From Homalodisca vitripennis (lineage: Eukaryota; Arthropoda; Insecta; Hemiptera; Cicadellidae), in NCBI RefSeq assembly GCF_021130785.1, contig NC_060209.1:20731501-20795500 (forward strand): a stretch of DNA of 64,000 nt, read 5' to 3'. Below the pieces are notes generated by a model, which had not been told where the DNA came from, did no database searches, and saw nothing but the letters and a program-made list of their open reading frames with translations. This document shows positions 12,623 to 24,140 of this stretch, piece by piece. A program made the translations under genes and the position numbers. Numbering within the stretch: position 1 is the first letter of the stretch; each line of letters starts with the position of its first letter.

Positions 12623-13056
12623 GTAATATTTTGTCCTGGACTTTTATCACTCACTTCTCTCTACTGTTGAGCATCTGCTGTCATTGGTCTCATCGAGAAA
12701 GTTGTGTTAAGTCTCAGTAAATATTTCTATGAGCTTTTTACTTGCCCTTGGTTTTTGTCACGATTGGTTTCATTAAACTGTGTTCTGCTCTAACAATTTG
12801 TTTCCTTCTTTCTAAAAAAAATTGATTACACTGTTGAGATGTTGAAAACCATTTAGGAAACGATAAAGCTTTGATGAAAATTAAGTGCAAGACTGGTTTT
12901 CTCATTCAAAATAATGTGATATGTTATTTAATGACAAACTTGTTCGGTGTAATTGTTAATTTCTTGAGAAGTTGACGAAAATGGACATGGGGATGAAAAT
13001 TGAAAATGGACTATTAAAATCTACTGACATCTAGAATAGTTGGAAAATAAGTTTAA

Positions 13057-14105
13057 CCCTTTTAACCCCGACGTCCGTACTATACGGACGTCGTAAAAAT
13101 GGCGTCAACTCCCGACGTCCGTATAGTGCGGACGTGCACTTTTTATTAATTTACTGGCCACCTATTTCACCAAATGCTTTGAAATTTCACAGACTTGTGC
13201 ACAAAGATATTTTGCATCGAAATATATTAGTTTGTAATGGTTTGACTTTGTATTTTGTCAGTCTGTGACTGAGCAATTGCAGTTCGTCTCGACTGACTGC
13301 TCACGCTTGTTGCAGACAGCTGTATATCACGTGGTTGTGAATATTCCATTTTCTTCACAGTTTTAGGTTAAAGCAGTGTAAAGTACGGCAGTTAAAGTTA
13401 AGTTTATTATTTGATTTCAAAATGTGTAAAAGACATCGTTCAAAGTCTCCCGTAAGTGAAAATACACTAATTAGTAACCTAGTTGCAAATGGTGTGGATG
13501 TGATTAGTGATGACGATTTGAGTGATGGATATCTTGAAAACATTTCTTCTGATGTAAATATTGTTTTAAAACTTTTTTTTAATTTAGATTATGAACAGTT
13601 TTAGTTATTTTGTCAGAAATAACTTTGGTTTTATGTTTATTTTTAGTACTGTGAATTTCAAAGGTCTTGTTACATTGCCTTGCCCAGAAATGGCAAAAAG
13701 AAAAATTTACAAAAATTTATGTTACTCCACTTGTAAAATAAGGTAGGCCTATAATTTTTGTTTCCTTTTATTAAGGATTAAATATATCATAAAGTAAATG
13801 GGTATTTTTGTGTCAAATATTTTTTTATATACAGTATATGGTTTCCATGATCAAACTTGAAAATTTTTCAATTTTATTTATTTTTTATATATGTATATGT
13901 ATGTAAAAAAAATTAATTTCAAAATAATAATTTTATTTGTATATTTCTGTAAGCTGCATGTATAAAGAAGTAAAACAAAAAAAGAATTACCTAAATATCT
14001 TAAAAAATAACTAAGATGAATTTTTTACAAAACCCTTACATTTTGTTTGAAAATGGCTTGGGATTTCTGGCACATCAAGTGATTTAATGGCCGGGGTCAA
14101 AAGGG
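13057..14105 (+). mobile_element. piggyBac-type element, internally deleted
   Basis: The ends are inverted repeats (CCCTTTTAACCCCGAC at 13057, complement of CCCTTTTGACCCCGGC at the right end). They are flanked by TTAA on both sides (13053-13056 and 14106-14109), the fixed piggyBac target. Subterminal DNA has palindromic GACGTCCGTA blocks at 13070-13092 and a partial second copy. A 60-codon frame at 13422-13604 starts MCKRHRSKSPVSENTLISN and has an acidic stretch (SDDDLSDGYLENISSD) like the N-terminus of piggyBac transposases. The DDD catalytic core is absent, so the copy is non-autonomous. Confidence 0.85.
13422..13604 (+). pseudogene. piggyBac transposase N-terminal remnant
   Basis: An ATG frame of 60 codons inside the 13057-14105 element. 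The acidic residues around positions 29-43 (DDDLSDGYLENISSD) match the usual acidic N-terminal region of piggyBac transposases, then the frame runs into AT-rich DNA and stops. Without the catalytic aspartates it cannot be active. Assignment rests on context (TTAA and inverted ends) and composition. Confidence 0.5.
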
Positions 14106-14328
14106 TTAAGAAAATGTTATTAGAATGTTTGCGACTGAGAAGGATTTGTGAGAGCATCAAAATTCTCCATCATGATGCAATGCACAATTTTGTTTGCGCC
14201 TTTAGGACAGTCCATAGTTTCCTTATCCCATACCTGATTTAGTTACCTGATTTCACTACATGTATTTAATGTTTGTTTATACAAATGAAAATGGATATGA
14301 AAAGATAATATTCTAATACAGTGGTTAA

Positions 14329-15389
14329 CCCTCATAGTGATGAATATGTTTATTATTAATGATAGGTGCATTTGGAGTGTTTCGCTGGGGGTTTCTTAAA
14401 AATTAATAAAAATTATTAATTTTATTGAAAATACAATATATTATATACCAAAATATTCATAAAAACATAAAGAACGATTTTAAAGAAAATAAAACTACTT
14501 TCCTTTGTACATATCCCTTAAAACTTGCTCAAAAATTAAAAAAACTGTTTTTTGAAAAAAAAATTTACCATAAAAACCACATATAAAACTCACTAAACAA
14601 AGATTTGAAGATAGCAAATTTTTTTAATAAATTTCATGAAGATAAATAATATATACAGTTTTCGCACAATATTTTACTTGAAAAACCTGTTATGATGGAA
14701 ATATTGTACAATATGTACATGGAAGAAACCCTTGCATTCACTCCGAGGCACTACTACTATCATGCTTTCTCTTCCTCCCTTGATACTTTGGTCTCCAAAA
14801 ATGATCCAATTTATGGAAACACTCTCTATGAACACCAGAATTGCATCCTGGACACTAGAATCGCGATCTTCCCCTTTTTTTGTGTGGCCACATACAATAC
14901 ATAGCCGCTCTTGTCTTCCTGGTAAGCGTTGGAGGGAATGGCCTGCACCAGGATTTGAATTATAATCATCGGGGAAAATTGTCTGCACTGATATCACTGT
15001 CACTCACATCACTCATTTGTTCTTCTAAAACATTTCTAATATCTTCTCAATGTAAATCATCCGCCATTTCGAACGTATTACGATCGGAATAAACAAAATA
15101 ACACCGGTAAACACGCCGACACAAGTCATAGGTTAGCGACTGCGAGTAAAACACAAACAACGTCGTAACAAATACCAGCTATTTGTTTATTCTTTTAACA
15201 ATTCATCTGGAGACAGATCTAGAGGAAAGAGAAGACGTTTCTGTACACAATGCAGTAAATAACGGCCGACCGAAGATAGCCGAGCAGCGATGACGATTTC
15301 GAAGGCATGTTTGAACGTCGACGCATCGACATCTATCATTCATATTAAACAAATGAACGTCGCTAGAGCGGCTTCTATCACTAAGAGGG
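14329..15389 (-). mobile_element. piggyBac-type element, deletion derivative
   Basis: The ends CCCTCATAGTGAT (14329) and the complement of CCCTCTTAGTGAT (right end) are inverted, with TTAA at 14325-14328 and 15390-15393. The element lies about 220 bp from another TTAA element, and its coding remnant runs on the minus strand. Only the N-terminal and C-terminal transposase parts remain, so the central catalytic region was lost by internal deletion. Confidence 0.87.
14674..15067 (-). pseudogene. piggyBac transposase remnant, N-terminus joined to C-terminus
   Basis: On the minus strand an ATG at 15067 gives MADDLH, a TGA, then EDIRNVLEEQMSDVSDSDIS, the acidic start typical of piggyBac transposases. 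A small frame change leads to NFPDDYNSNPGAGHSLQRLP and then RQERLCIVCGHTKK, which looks like the first Cys-x-x-Cys pair of the C-terminal cysteine-rich domain. Later expected cysteines are replaced. The whole DDD catalytic core is missing between the two parts. Confidence 0.7.
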
Positions 15390-15393
15390 TTAA

Positions 15394-17080
15394 GCGAACT
15401 ACTAAATAAATTACAAGTACTTTAACTAAAATTTCTTAAGTTTTACAAACACTAACACTTTTACATACTTTTATAACACACATTATTTTGACTTTTGCTC
15501 TATTCTTCAAGAATATGTTCAATAAAGAATCTGAATCTGAATGCATAGAAAGAGTTAAAGAACCTTATAAATCTGTTTAGACAAGAAATAAAGAGTGGGT
15601 GACCCGTGATTATGATGGCCCCACTGTACTTATAAGGAGTCAAATGATGCTTATCTGCTGGGGAAAAAGTTTAATATAAGCTCTATCCAGCACGACCTTA
15701 GTTCAGAAACTTTCCGGTACCCTACCATACAAAAGAATATAATGATTTAATTACTAATTTAGCATTTTCATTAACTTCCTAAGTGATTTATACCATTATT
15801 AGGTAATTTAAGTTATAAGATTTATATATTATTACATTAGTTTTTGATGACAATTAATGGTTCAGAGATAGAAGCTTACAGTGAACATTAAGAGATCCTT
15901 GGTGAGCCATGTATTCTGGTAGATGTATAAAATAACATCAAGGGACAACATGCAAAATTGTAATATATTTTGAAACATTCCATCAATATTTATAGAATTA
16001 AACTAGAATTTAATGAATATGGACAGAAATTTAGCCCCATAACAGTTTTGAGTGTGACAAAAGGGCAGTAATTCACTTTAACTGTGTCTGTGATCTGTCA
16101 CATAAGTGATAATGTCAACTGACATGTTTTCAGTCTGTCAATAGTCGCATGTGAGAATAGGTGTCTCAGTGCCCTTTCTGGAGAAAGCATTCATCTTTCC
16201 GGGCAATTTAAATTGTTTTAGTAAATCATTGACTTGATTCTATTTACAAAATATGTACAGTACTTCTCATTTTGAAATTTCGTTTTTTCCACAATATTAA
16301 TCATTTTAAATGTAAACTCAGACCCAAAAAATGTTAATTGGTTTACAAATTTGTAAAATTAAAATTAAGTTTTTCAACTTATATTTTTTATTTAAATTGA
16401 AACTCTGTGGATTTATCTATTTTAATATGGCTCTCAAGGGGTTGAGAGTTTAATAAATTGAAATCGATAATTATAAATTGATTTCATAATAGGTATTTTG
16501 TAAATATTAGCCTAATTAAGAATGTAGTGAAAATAACGTTAATTTGGATTATTTATCTGATATCTTTCCTATGTAAAAAAAAGAAAAAAATGTAAACAAC
16601 GTAAAGTAAGATAAGGTAAATCAGCAATGTTATCTGCATGGTGGCAAACATCCATTAACTAACAGGTTGTAAGAGATTCAGTTTCGTTTTTTTTTTATCT
16701 ATCTTTATTTTTGTCGTTGAAATATATTAGGAAGCACATTTTTAAATGCCTGGTTCGTTTTGTTACAATTAATGATAGCAAATTTGTATATAATGCATTC
16801 TGGAAAGAAATTTTGGTTTACATGAAAAATTGTATCAGCTACTTAGCACGTATTTTCATGGTGCGGTGATGAACAATGGTAATTCTTGTGACATATCATC
16901 GTCATCTGTTGGTTTTGTGCATTATTCATCTTATTATACATTTTTTTATGGATTATTCCATCCCTCACAGTCAGTTATAGACGATCTTGAAGAAGTTGAT
17001 GACTATGCTAGTGACAATCTTGTGCAGCTATTAACATTGATAACACAGATGATTCTGAGTAATACAAAAATGAAAATGAC
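15394..17080. other. AT-rich stretch with one weak coding-like segment
   Basis: A frame at 16830-17090 (ATG-containing, with SVIDDLEEVDDYASDN) is followed in another frame by about 30 codons (17070-17180) reading DPVVGMNLLNIYNAYLRPKI. Together they look like a frameshifted coding relic, but I do not recognise the family. The rest shows nothing. Confidence 0.3.
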
Positions 17081-17330
17081 CCTGTTGTAGGCATGAATTT
17101 ACTAAATATTTACAATGCATATTTGAGACCTAAAATTTTTGAAAGGGTAAACACTCTTCTAATGCCCATCCCCAAGTAAGCATGTGGGGACAATGGCCTG
17201 TTGTAATTGCTGACCCACTGATGATCCTCAACTTGTGACGCCACAGTTTAATGAAATTACATCTCTAAATTCTAATTCGATCATCAATCCAGGTTCATAG
17301 ACATGCATGGTAAGTTTTATCACAATAATA

Positions 17331-18651
17331 CGAGGCGTGTTCAGAATGTAGTACGGTTTCATTCTACTGCCGCTGTAGCGCTGCAATCGGTGTTCTGCGC
17401 ATGCGCACTAGTCGTCCCTGTTCACTGGCTATCAGCTCATGCCATTTTAGTTGTTCTATGTTGTGTTTTCATTTTTCTCTGAACATTTAAAATGTTTAAG
17501 ATAATTAGTGATCCCGCCGATTGTGAGAATCGTTCTGTAATTAGATTTTTGAACGCAAGGAATGTGAACCCGGGTGAAATTTATCGTCAACTTTGAAATG
17601 TTTACGGGGATGACGTGACGAGTGTAGGAATGGTGAGAAAGTGGGCTAGAATGTTCAAAGGCGATGGAACAAATGTGCATGATGAGAATCGGAGCGATCA
17701 GCCTTCTTTTGTCACCGATGATCTGGTTAGGGCAGTTGACGAAAAAATCCAAGAGAACAGATATTTCACTATGATAACGCTATCTGACAATTGCCAACAA
17801 ATTTCACACAATTTTCTGTATGAAATTGTTACGGGGTACGGTCGTCGCAAGCTGTGTTCCCGATGGGTTCCAAAAATGCTCACTGACGTGCACAAAACCA
17901 AGAGACTCGGAAGTACTTTGACTTTTCTTATACAGTACAGTGATGATGGTGAGGATTTTTTAAACAAAATTGTGTGATGAAACTTGGGTCCGTCATGTCA
18001 CACCAGAATCTAACAGCAGTCAATGGAGTGGCAACACGTGCAGTCTCCGAGGAAATAAAAATTCAAGATGACAATGTCTGCAAACAAAAATTGTGTGCAC
18101 TGTCTTTTGGGATCAGAAAGGTGTTTTGCTGATTGATTTTCTCTCAAGAGGTGAAACCCTTAATGCGGCCATGTATTGCAAAACCTTAAGAAAACCAAAG
18201 CAGGCAATTAAAAAAAAAAACAGAGAGGAATGCTCAGTAACGGAATTGTGTTGCTCCATGATAATGCTTAGCCCCATACCACTGGTGACACTCAAACGTT
18301 GGTTCAACAATTTCGTTGGGAGCAGTTCGATTACTCTTTACAGTCTGGACTTGGCACCATCTGACTACCACTTCTTCCTGCACATGAAGCGCGAGCTAGG
18401 CGGCCAACGCTCTGAAACCGACGATGAAATGAATACTGCCGTGGAGTTGTGGCTACATTTGTTGGCGGGAACCTTTTACAAAGGGGTAATAGACAAATTA
18501 ATCACCTGCTATGACAAGTGTTTGAAAATCGGTGGAAACTAAGTCGAAATATAATTTAAAGTTTTAGCTTTCATGTGGAAATACAATTGTGTAAAAAAAT
18601 TTTATTGTTTGTTTTTTTTTATGATGGTACTTACTTTTTGAACACGCTTCG
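17331..18651 (+). mobile_element. Mariner transposon, near full length, inactive
   Basis: The 28-bp ends are inverted repeats (CGAGGCGTGTTCAGAATGTA at 17331; complement CGAAGCGTGTTCAAAAAGTA at the right), flanked by the TA target on both sides (17329-17330 and 18652-18653). The length of about 1.32 kb is normal for mariner. The single transposase gene inside is broken by stops and frameshifts. Confidence 0.92.
17492..18542 (+). pseudogene. Mariner transposase pseudogene (DD34D)
   Basis: Translation begins at 17492 (MFKIISDPADCENRSVIRF) with the N-terminal DNA-binding half. A TGA stops it near codon 35. It resumes at NVYGDDVTSVGMVRKW and shifts frame near 17975 at DETWV, which holds the first catalytic Asp (about 17976). 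A second shift precedes CTVFWDQKGVLLIDF. The second Asp is in LLHDNA (about 18260) and the third in DLAPSDYHFF (about 18363), fitting DD34D once small indels are allowed. The C-terminus LITCYDKCLKIGGN is intact. At least one stop and several frameshifts make it non-functional. It is left as broken sequence here. Confidence 0.9.
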
Positions 18652-18707
18652 TATTTTTTTAGTATTCTGTGATCCCTGTAGGCAAACGTTTCACAGTAAA
18701 TATCTTG

Positions 18708-18960
18708 TACTATTTTTCAACATAGTTTCCACTATTGTTCAGACACACGTTATAGTGGGTGACCAGGTTATCTAACCCTTCCGTAAAGAAACATTCTGCC
18801 AATGAAGACATCCATATCTTCACTTTGTTTTGTGCATCATCATAACATTCAAAGTGTTTGAGTACAGGGATGAGAAATAGTCAGAGAGTTCTAGGTCTAG
18901 GCTGTATGGAAGGTCAATGAACTGTACTATTCAATTAGCCCTAGAGCATATTTGGTGGAA
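18708..18960 (-). pseudogene. Second mariner transposase relic, C-terminal part
   Basis: On the minus strand the sequence reads IDLPYSLDLELSDYF, a degraded form of the mariner third-Asp motif (YSPDLAPSDY). After a frameshift comes DDAQNKVKIWMSSLAECFF and LVTHYNVCLNNSGNYVEK with a stop, the typical mariner C-terminus. It is more decayed than its neighbour and in opposite orientation. Sequence up to about 19220 may hold more of it but cannot be assigned. Confidence 0.75.
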
Positions 18961-19332
18961 CACAGCTAGTAATAACCTAAGTGGTCGGTTACAATCTTAT
19001 CCATAACAGTTGTTGAAACTTGAATGTTCTCTTTCATTCTCCTAATGAAATCATCACATTCACAATAACGGCCTCCCACTTCGTAGTTCGATGTGGACAT
19101 AACAATTTTCCATGCTGCCTTGAACACATTAACCAGTTTTGCACCACTTTGTAACCCATATCACATGTTTGTGAATGAAGAGCTCTTCTTATCAGAAAAA
19201 AGCTATTGTAAAAGAAATACACAATCGCCCAATAATTTTATGTATTCAACAAACCTTGAATAATGGTCCATTTTATAAAGAAATAAGAAAGGTATTTAGA
19301 AAAGATGTGGACTTGAACATACCTTTTTCACA

Positions 19333-19555
19333 ATGAATAGGATAAGTAATTTACTTGGTAACCTGAAAGACAAAATTTTAGAGGAAAATAAAAGTGGAAT
19401 TTACAAAATTAACTGTGAAAGACAGAAAATTTATATTGGTCAGACTAAAGGAATTAAATAAGATTTAAAGAACATGAAAGAAGTTATAAATACGGGCAAA
19501 CTGAAAATTCAGCTATTGCCAAACATGCGTTAGAATCCAATCACATCCTTATATA
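19333..19555 (+). pseudogene. Penelope-like retroelement GIY-YIG endonuclease relic
   Basis: Translation from 19333 gives MNRISNLLGNLKDKILEENK, then SGIYKINCERQKIYIGQTKG, the GIY and YIG motifs at normal spacing. After a frameshift follow IRFKEHERSYKYGQTENSAI and AKHALESNHI, matching the Arg, Glu-His and ENSAIAxH motifs of Penelope-like endonuclease domains. The reverse transcriptase that should precede it is missing and the frame is broken, so this is a 5'-truncated dead copy. Confidence 0.85.
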
Positions 19556-19559
19556 AATT

Positions 19560-21540
19560 TTTAAAAAACATTAAGAAAGTATCAAGCAATGATCTTGGTC
19601 AGATTAAAAATTCACCTTTCTTTTAAACAATATTACACAATTCTTTTTGATTCAAACTTTTTTATTCATATTTATTGTACTTTTATTGATACAGATATTG
19701 TGCAAAGTTTTATTTAGCTAATAAGTTTTTTTAAACTGTTGAGGAGTACTGACAGCTATAATCGTCAACCTACCTAGGTCTATTAGAGTAAGCAAAATTA
19801 TCATTATTGGACTCCAAAAAGTAAAGAACTCTTAATAGTTGTATTCATTCAAAATGTATTAAATGTTACAAAAGACTAAAAATAATGCCTTATTTGCAGC
19901 ATCCAGGCGTTAAATTGTACATTTTTTTAGACTTTTTTGGAAGCATTATAATTTTTTAAACATGCTAATTTATAATTGGTGCACTCATAAGCAGTTTCGT
20001 TTCTTTGATTATATAAACAGAAGAAGGTTACAGTCATCATTACTGTGTTGGAATCAAACGGCAATAACAGTCAGTACTCTTTTGGAAACAGATTCAGCTA
20101 CTCCTCAACAGGTTAAATTGTAAGAATATTTATATTGCTTAAATTTTACAAATTCACACCTCATAATGGCATCTTTGATTTTGAAAGGCTTCCTACAGTA
20201 ATTTAAAATTATTGGACGAATGTGTATTTCTGTTAAGGTAATACACATACAGTTGGTAGCGAGTTAGTACAATACAATAGCGAGCACCAATACAAGTGTA
20301 GTTGCTGGGGAACCCGCAGACTGCGCAGAAGTGTCTGTCCGGGAACTGTGAAGGGATTGCCTGCGCAGACATGTAGTTGGGTGGGTCGGGATGGTATGTG
20401 CGGTCTTCCTCTACTAACTGTATTAGTGTTTTTCTGAACCTGTTGACGTCAAAAGCAATATATATTGGTACTGATTTTTAAAACGCAGAGAAAAGTTACA
20501 ATACACATGCAAAAAATTCAATATGTGAATAGAATTTCAGAGATACAGTGAGGTTTACGGCCATCTTGATTTTAGCTCTCAAGAACAATTTTAAACTTCT
20601 AACACTTAAAACCTTATTTCTAAGCTAAATACAGGAACACTACATTTCGATACCTACAATCTGATTTCTTCTTCAGGTAGATAAATAACCCTACACTTAA
20701 AACCAAGCAATAATTCTGTAATGTTTATCAAGAAAATCTGTCAATTTTTTGGGATAATAATGGTTCAGTATAAAATTCCTCTGTCCATATACCTTCATAT
20801 ATGGACAGAGTCACATCTGAAATACATATAATGAGGTTACTTTGCTCTATTCGTTTTTAAAACTTTTGTCGGATCCTTTAATACTCCCTTGTATTGATTT
20901 ATTAGTATATGGCTACAAGAAGATCGATGATGCTGGTGTGACATTAGCTCAGTAAAATTTTACACAATTTTGCTTTTTATACACAAACCGCACATTATTT
21001 ACTAGGATTTAGCACTAATTCAAATCAACACCAAAAATAATTTAAACAAATGGTTTTTACACCACTTAATTGCTATTATTTATTATCTGATTTATTAATA
21101 TACGTACATGTTCTGTACATATTGTACAATTATTCTTAAAAGTTACATAAATGTTAGAATCAGAAGAAACATTCATTTATTAAACAGATATTGCATTTTT
21201 TGTCCTATTTCTCGTACGTGTTGATAATTAAACCTTAATTTTTTAAACTTTGTGTTTGTTTATTGTTGGCCTATTTTCATCATTCTCTTGAGAATTAAAA
21301 TCTCAACAAGTTTTGGTTAAAAAGTTTGTATGTTTATTACCCATTTAATAAAGTGAGTGTACTTTAAATGTAAATAATGCATGTGTTTTGAGACCAAATT
21401 TTGCATATTTTGTCTGATATTTTGGATATGGGTGGTCTTACAGGCCTAGGACATATTTTATTCAATTTTTCAGTTCATTTGACATAGAATCCGATAAGTT
21501 TAACACCTAACTTTACGCCATAAAAACACCAGTTTTGCTT
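19560..21540. other. AT-rich stretch with one GC-richer block and a short hairpin
   Basis: Positions 20250-20420 are clearly richer in G and C (gcagactgcgcagaagtgtc and cctgcgcagacatg) and could be a transposon end or regulatory block. At 20779-20810 ctctgtccatata and tatatggacagag form a perfect 13-bp stem with a 6-base loop. No gene was recognised. Confidence 0.4.
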
Positions 21541-21544
21541 TATT

Positions 21545-21704
21545 TCTGTCCTTTCCCAGAAGATCGGATGAAATCTTTTGCTAGCCGTAGTTTGCTAACA
21601 AAATGTTTCCGGACATATGTTTATATGAACTTTTTTCATTATTTTGATGAGAGGAAACCACCTGAGAAGTTTGCCAGTTTACTCATGGGACACCCTGTAT
21701 AAGT
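21545..21704 (-). repeat. Fragment of a dispersed repeat ending ACAGGGTGTCCC
   Basis: Read on the minus strand the segment begins TATACAGGGTGTCCCATGAG and continues through CTTCTCAGG and GTCCGGAAAC. This start is a common terminus of insect dispersed repeats. Only one end is present, so the class is not fixed. Confidence 0.5.
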
Positions 21705-22041
21705 CACATAATGACTGGTGGAGGAGTTTAGTACAAACTAAACGACCATAGCTTGCATCCCTCCCCCTACTTTTTATTCTGGGGATTCCTATGTCGAAAT
21801 AGCACAGTAGTTGAGTGTTTTGAAATAGCAGTCATTAAAACACCACATACACATGAGAAATGTGTGTTCCTCCAGTGAAAAACTTGTATAGTAAAATGTG
21901 ATCGTGGATAGAAAATACGGTTTTTACACTGTTCAAATTAGCTGTTTTACTGTCCATTTTCTCTTAAATCGTAGTTTCTATTAGATGATAAATGTATAGA
22001 AATAATAGTAGGTTTTGAATTTTTTGATACTTTATTGTTAA

Positions 22042-22486
22042 CTATTTCAAGAGATTATACACACAATGTAAGAGCCTTAGTATTCCCCAATACCAACTGA
22101 AGAATTTCTTGTAGCTGTTGATCCGTCCATCCAATTGCCACTGGACATGATGCTTTCTAATACATGTTAAAATCCATTCAGCATTGTTCGTAGCTGTGGT
22201 AGCTTCCCTGAAAATCTTTTGATTGTTAGGACTACTTTCATTACTAAGAAGTACGACTCGTGTTCTGCCAGCTGGATCTTGACCCATCAGCATCACATCA
22301 TTGGTCATACAGCATTTCTATAAGAAGCTCAGTGCTTTCAAGTATTGCTTTCACAATATTGCTGTGTTAAGAAAATCAGCTTTATCATGTAAAATGGCAT
22401 TAGCAAAAGGGCTAACCTTTAATCCAGATAGAACATGTTGTGATGTCTATCAAGATCTTTGTAGACAGAAAAATTTTAGTAGTTGA
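22042..22486. other. Coding-like but unassigned segment
   Basis: An 88-codon minus frame (22042-22308; MTNDVMLMGQDPAGRTRVVL...) abuts a 61-codon plus frame (22301-22486). Both have a fairly protein-like amino-acid mix, but I recognise neither and they point in opposite directions. A transposon relic is the likeliest origin. Confidence 0.2.
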
Positions 22487-22590
22487 GTTTAGTCTCCTAC
22501 ACTGGCTGAGAATGTACTCAGATGAAGATCAAGAGCTTGCTCTTTCTTCGAGCATGTTCTCAGCCAGTGAAGGAAACTAAACTCAACTAC
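22479..22590. repeat. 112-nt near-complete hairpin (foldback)
   Basis: The left arm begins GTAGTTGAGTTTAGT and includes CACTGGCTGAGAA; the right arm carries their complements (TTCTCAGCCAGTG and ACTAAACTCAACTAC). Pairing continues inward through GAAGA/TCTTC and AAGAGC/GCTCTT to a loop of about four bases, leaving small bulges. It may be a miniature foldback transposon or, less likely, a microRNA precursor. Confidence 0.85.
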
Positions 22591-22599
22591 TTAAATCCA

Positions 22600-23690
22600 G
22601 AATGTACCTTAAAGGCCAGCTAATTACAGTGTTTTGTGTCTTGTCCCTTGGGACAAACTTAAGAAATTCAAAGGGAGTTACAACATGTTAACCTTAGGAA
22701 AAAGAGTCATTATTTTCTAGATGTCCTTCATGGTAGGTGGCATCCATCATTGCTTAAAAAATGTTGCTTTCTTTTTTCTTTCTAATCTTTATCATAGTTT
22801 TGTCATGTTTGGTAAAGTAACATTGGAAAAGTTGAGATCACTGTTGTTCTATACACTTCATTTCCACAACAACTGCAACTGCCAAAAGACCTAGCAATGT
22901 TATTTCTTTCCATTATTAAGCTTGATAGGAGTCCCAACCAGGCCTTTACTATTAATAGATAAACTCTAACAAGGCCGTTTTTAACCTCTCTAGTGCCCTA
23001 GGCACTCAAAAAATTGTGCTCCTTATACCGGAGGGTCTGGGGTTTATGGATTACTAAATAGTTAATACAAATTTTAGATGATCCAAAAAACCCAGCAGAG
23101 AATTTCCTTTTTTTAGTTCTTGTTTTGCCTGTTATGGTTCTGGAGGGAATTTCCCTTAACTCTCCTTTCCGTTGGCTCTTGTTTTACTCCTTCTTTCCCA
23201 GAGTTTTTGGGTTTATTTAAATTACAAAATTGTTAACAGCACATAAACTACTTAAGACTGCCAAAATGTAATAGAGTATGGAAAGCAATTTTAAGAGAGC
23301 ATTTAAAATTGATTGTCCTAGAATTTTAGATCATTTTTTTATGAAGCCTACACAGAATATAGCTGACATACTCTCTTTAGAAGTAGGCATGTAATAGTAG
23401 TGTATGTGACTTGTACTTAGTGGTAATTTAAAATGAACTCAAATTATCGAAAAAAAATTAAGTACTAATACGGATCACCAACAGAAAACACTGCATAACA
23501 TTCAAGATTCACAGAGCTCCTCAGCGATATACCAAAGTTTTACACAACTTTACAACTGGAAATATATATTTTTTTATATGACTGTTTATTATGTCAAGCT
23601 TGAAACAACTGTAGCAGGTCTTTATAACTAGTTAATTAGAGCCATAATTTCATACTATAATAAAGCAGTATTGTCAGACATACATGATGT
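22600..23690. other. No supported feature
   Basis: Mixed AT-rich sequence. No repeat, RNA or coding exon was recognised. Confidence 0.35.
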
Positions 23691-23695
23691 CACAG

Positions 23696-23807
23696 GAGCT
23701 TAAACATTCAAGTGAAAGTAAAATTCAGTGATGTCGTTCCAGCGGCAACACCCAAATGGAGTGGGTTAATGAATTTTGATAACATCTGGAAGAGAATTTT
23801 GGGCAAA
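23696..23807 (+). other. Possible internal coding exon, unrecognised
   Basis: An open stretch of 37 codons, including KVKFSDVVPAATPKW and NFDNIWKRILGK, ends at a strong donor (ggcaaa|gtaagt at 23808). The proposed acceptor (gatgtcacag) has a poor pyrimidine tract. The amino-acid mix is protein-like and the stretch is less AT-rich than its surroundings. It ends in phase 0, which fits the candidate exon at 25171. Protein family unknown. Confidence 0.28.
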
Positions 23808-24140
23808 GTAAGTTTTACAGTTGTAATAGAGCTTAAACATTCTGGGGCCTATTATATATTGTCACTGACAAAATTGTATTTGACATCATTATTGTCAAGT
23901 AATAATAAAGAGAACTAAGTCCTTTCTAGCTAAAGTATTGCAATATGACGACAAAATTGTATAAACTTTGATATCAGATGTAGTTATCATCTTAGGAAAA
24001 CCAGACAATTGGGCAAACCTTGACAGTGCAACTCATTATCAGATTGTGTTAGCTCATCTAAAGACCTTGAGGACATATATGGATCAATAAATCATAGATA
24101 TTTAATGAAAAATGTATAAGACTTAGTAGTCTTACAGGTA

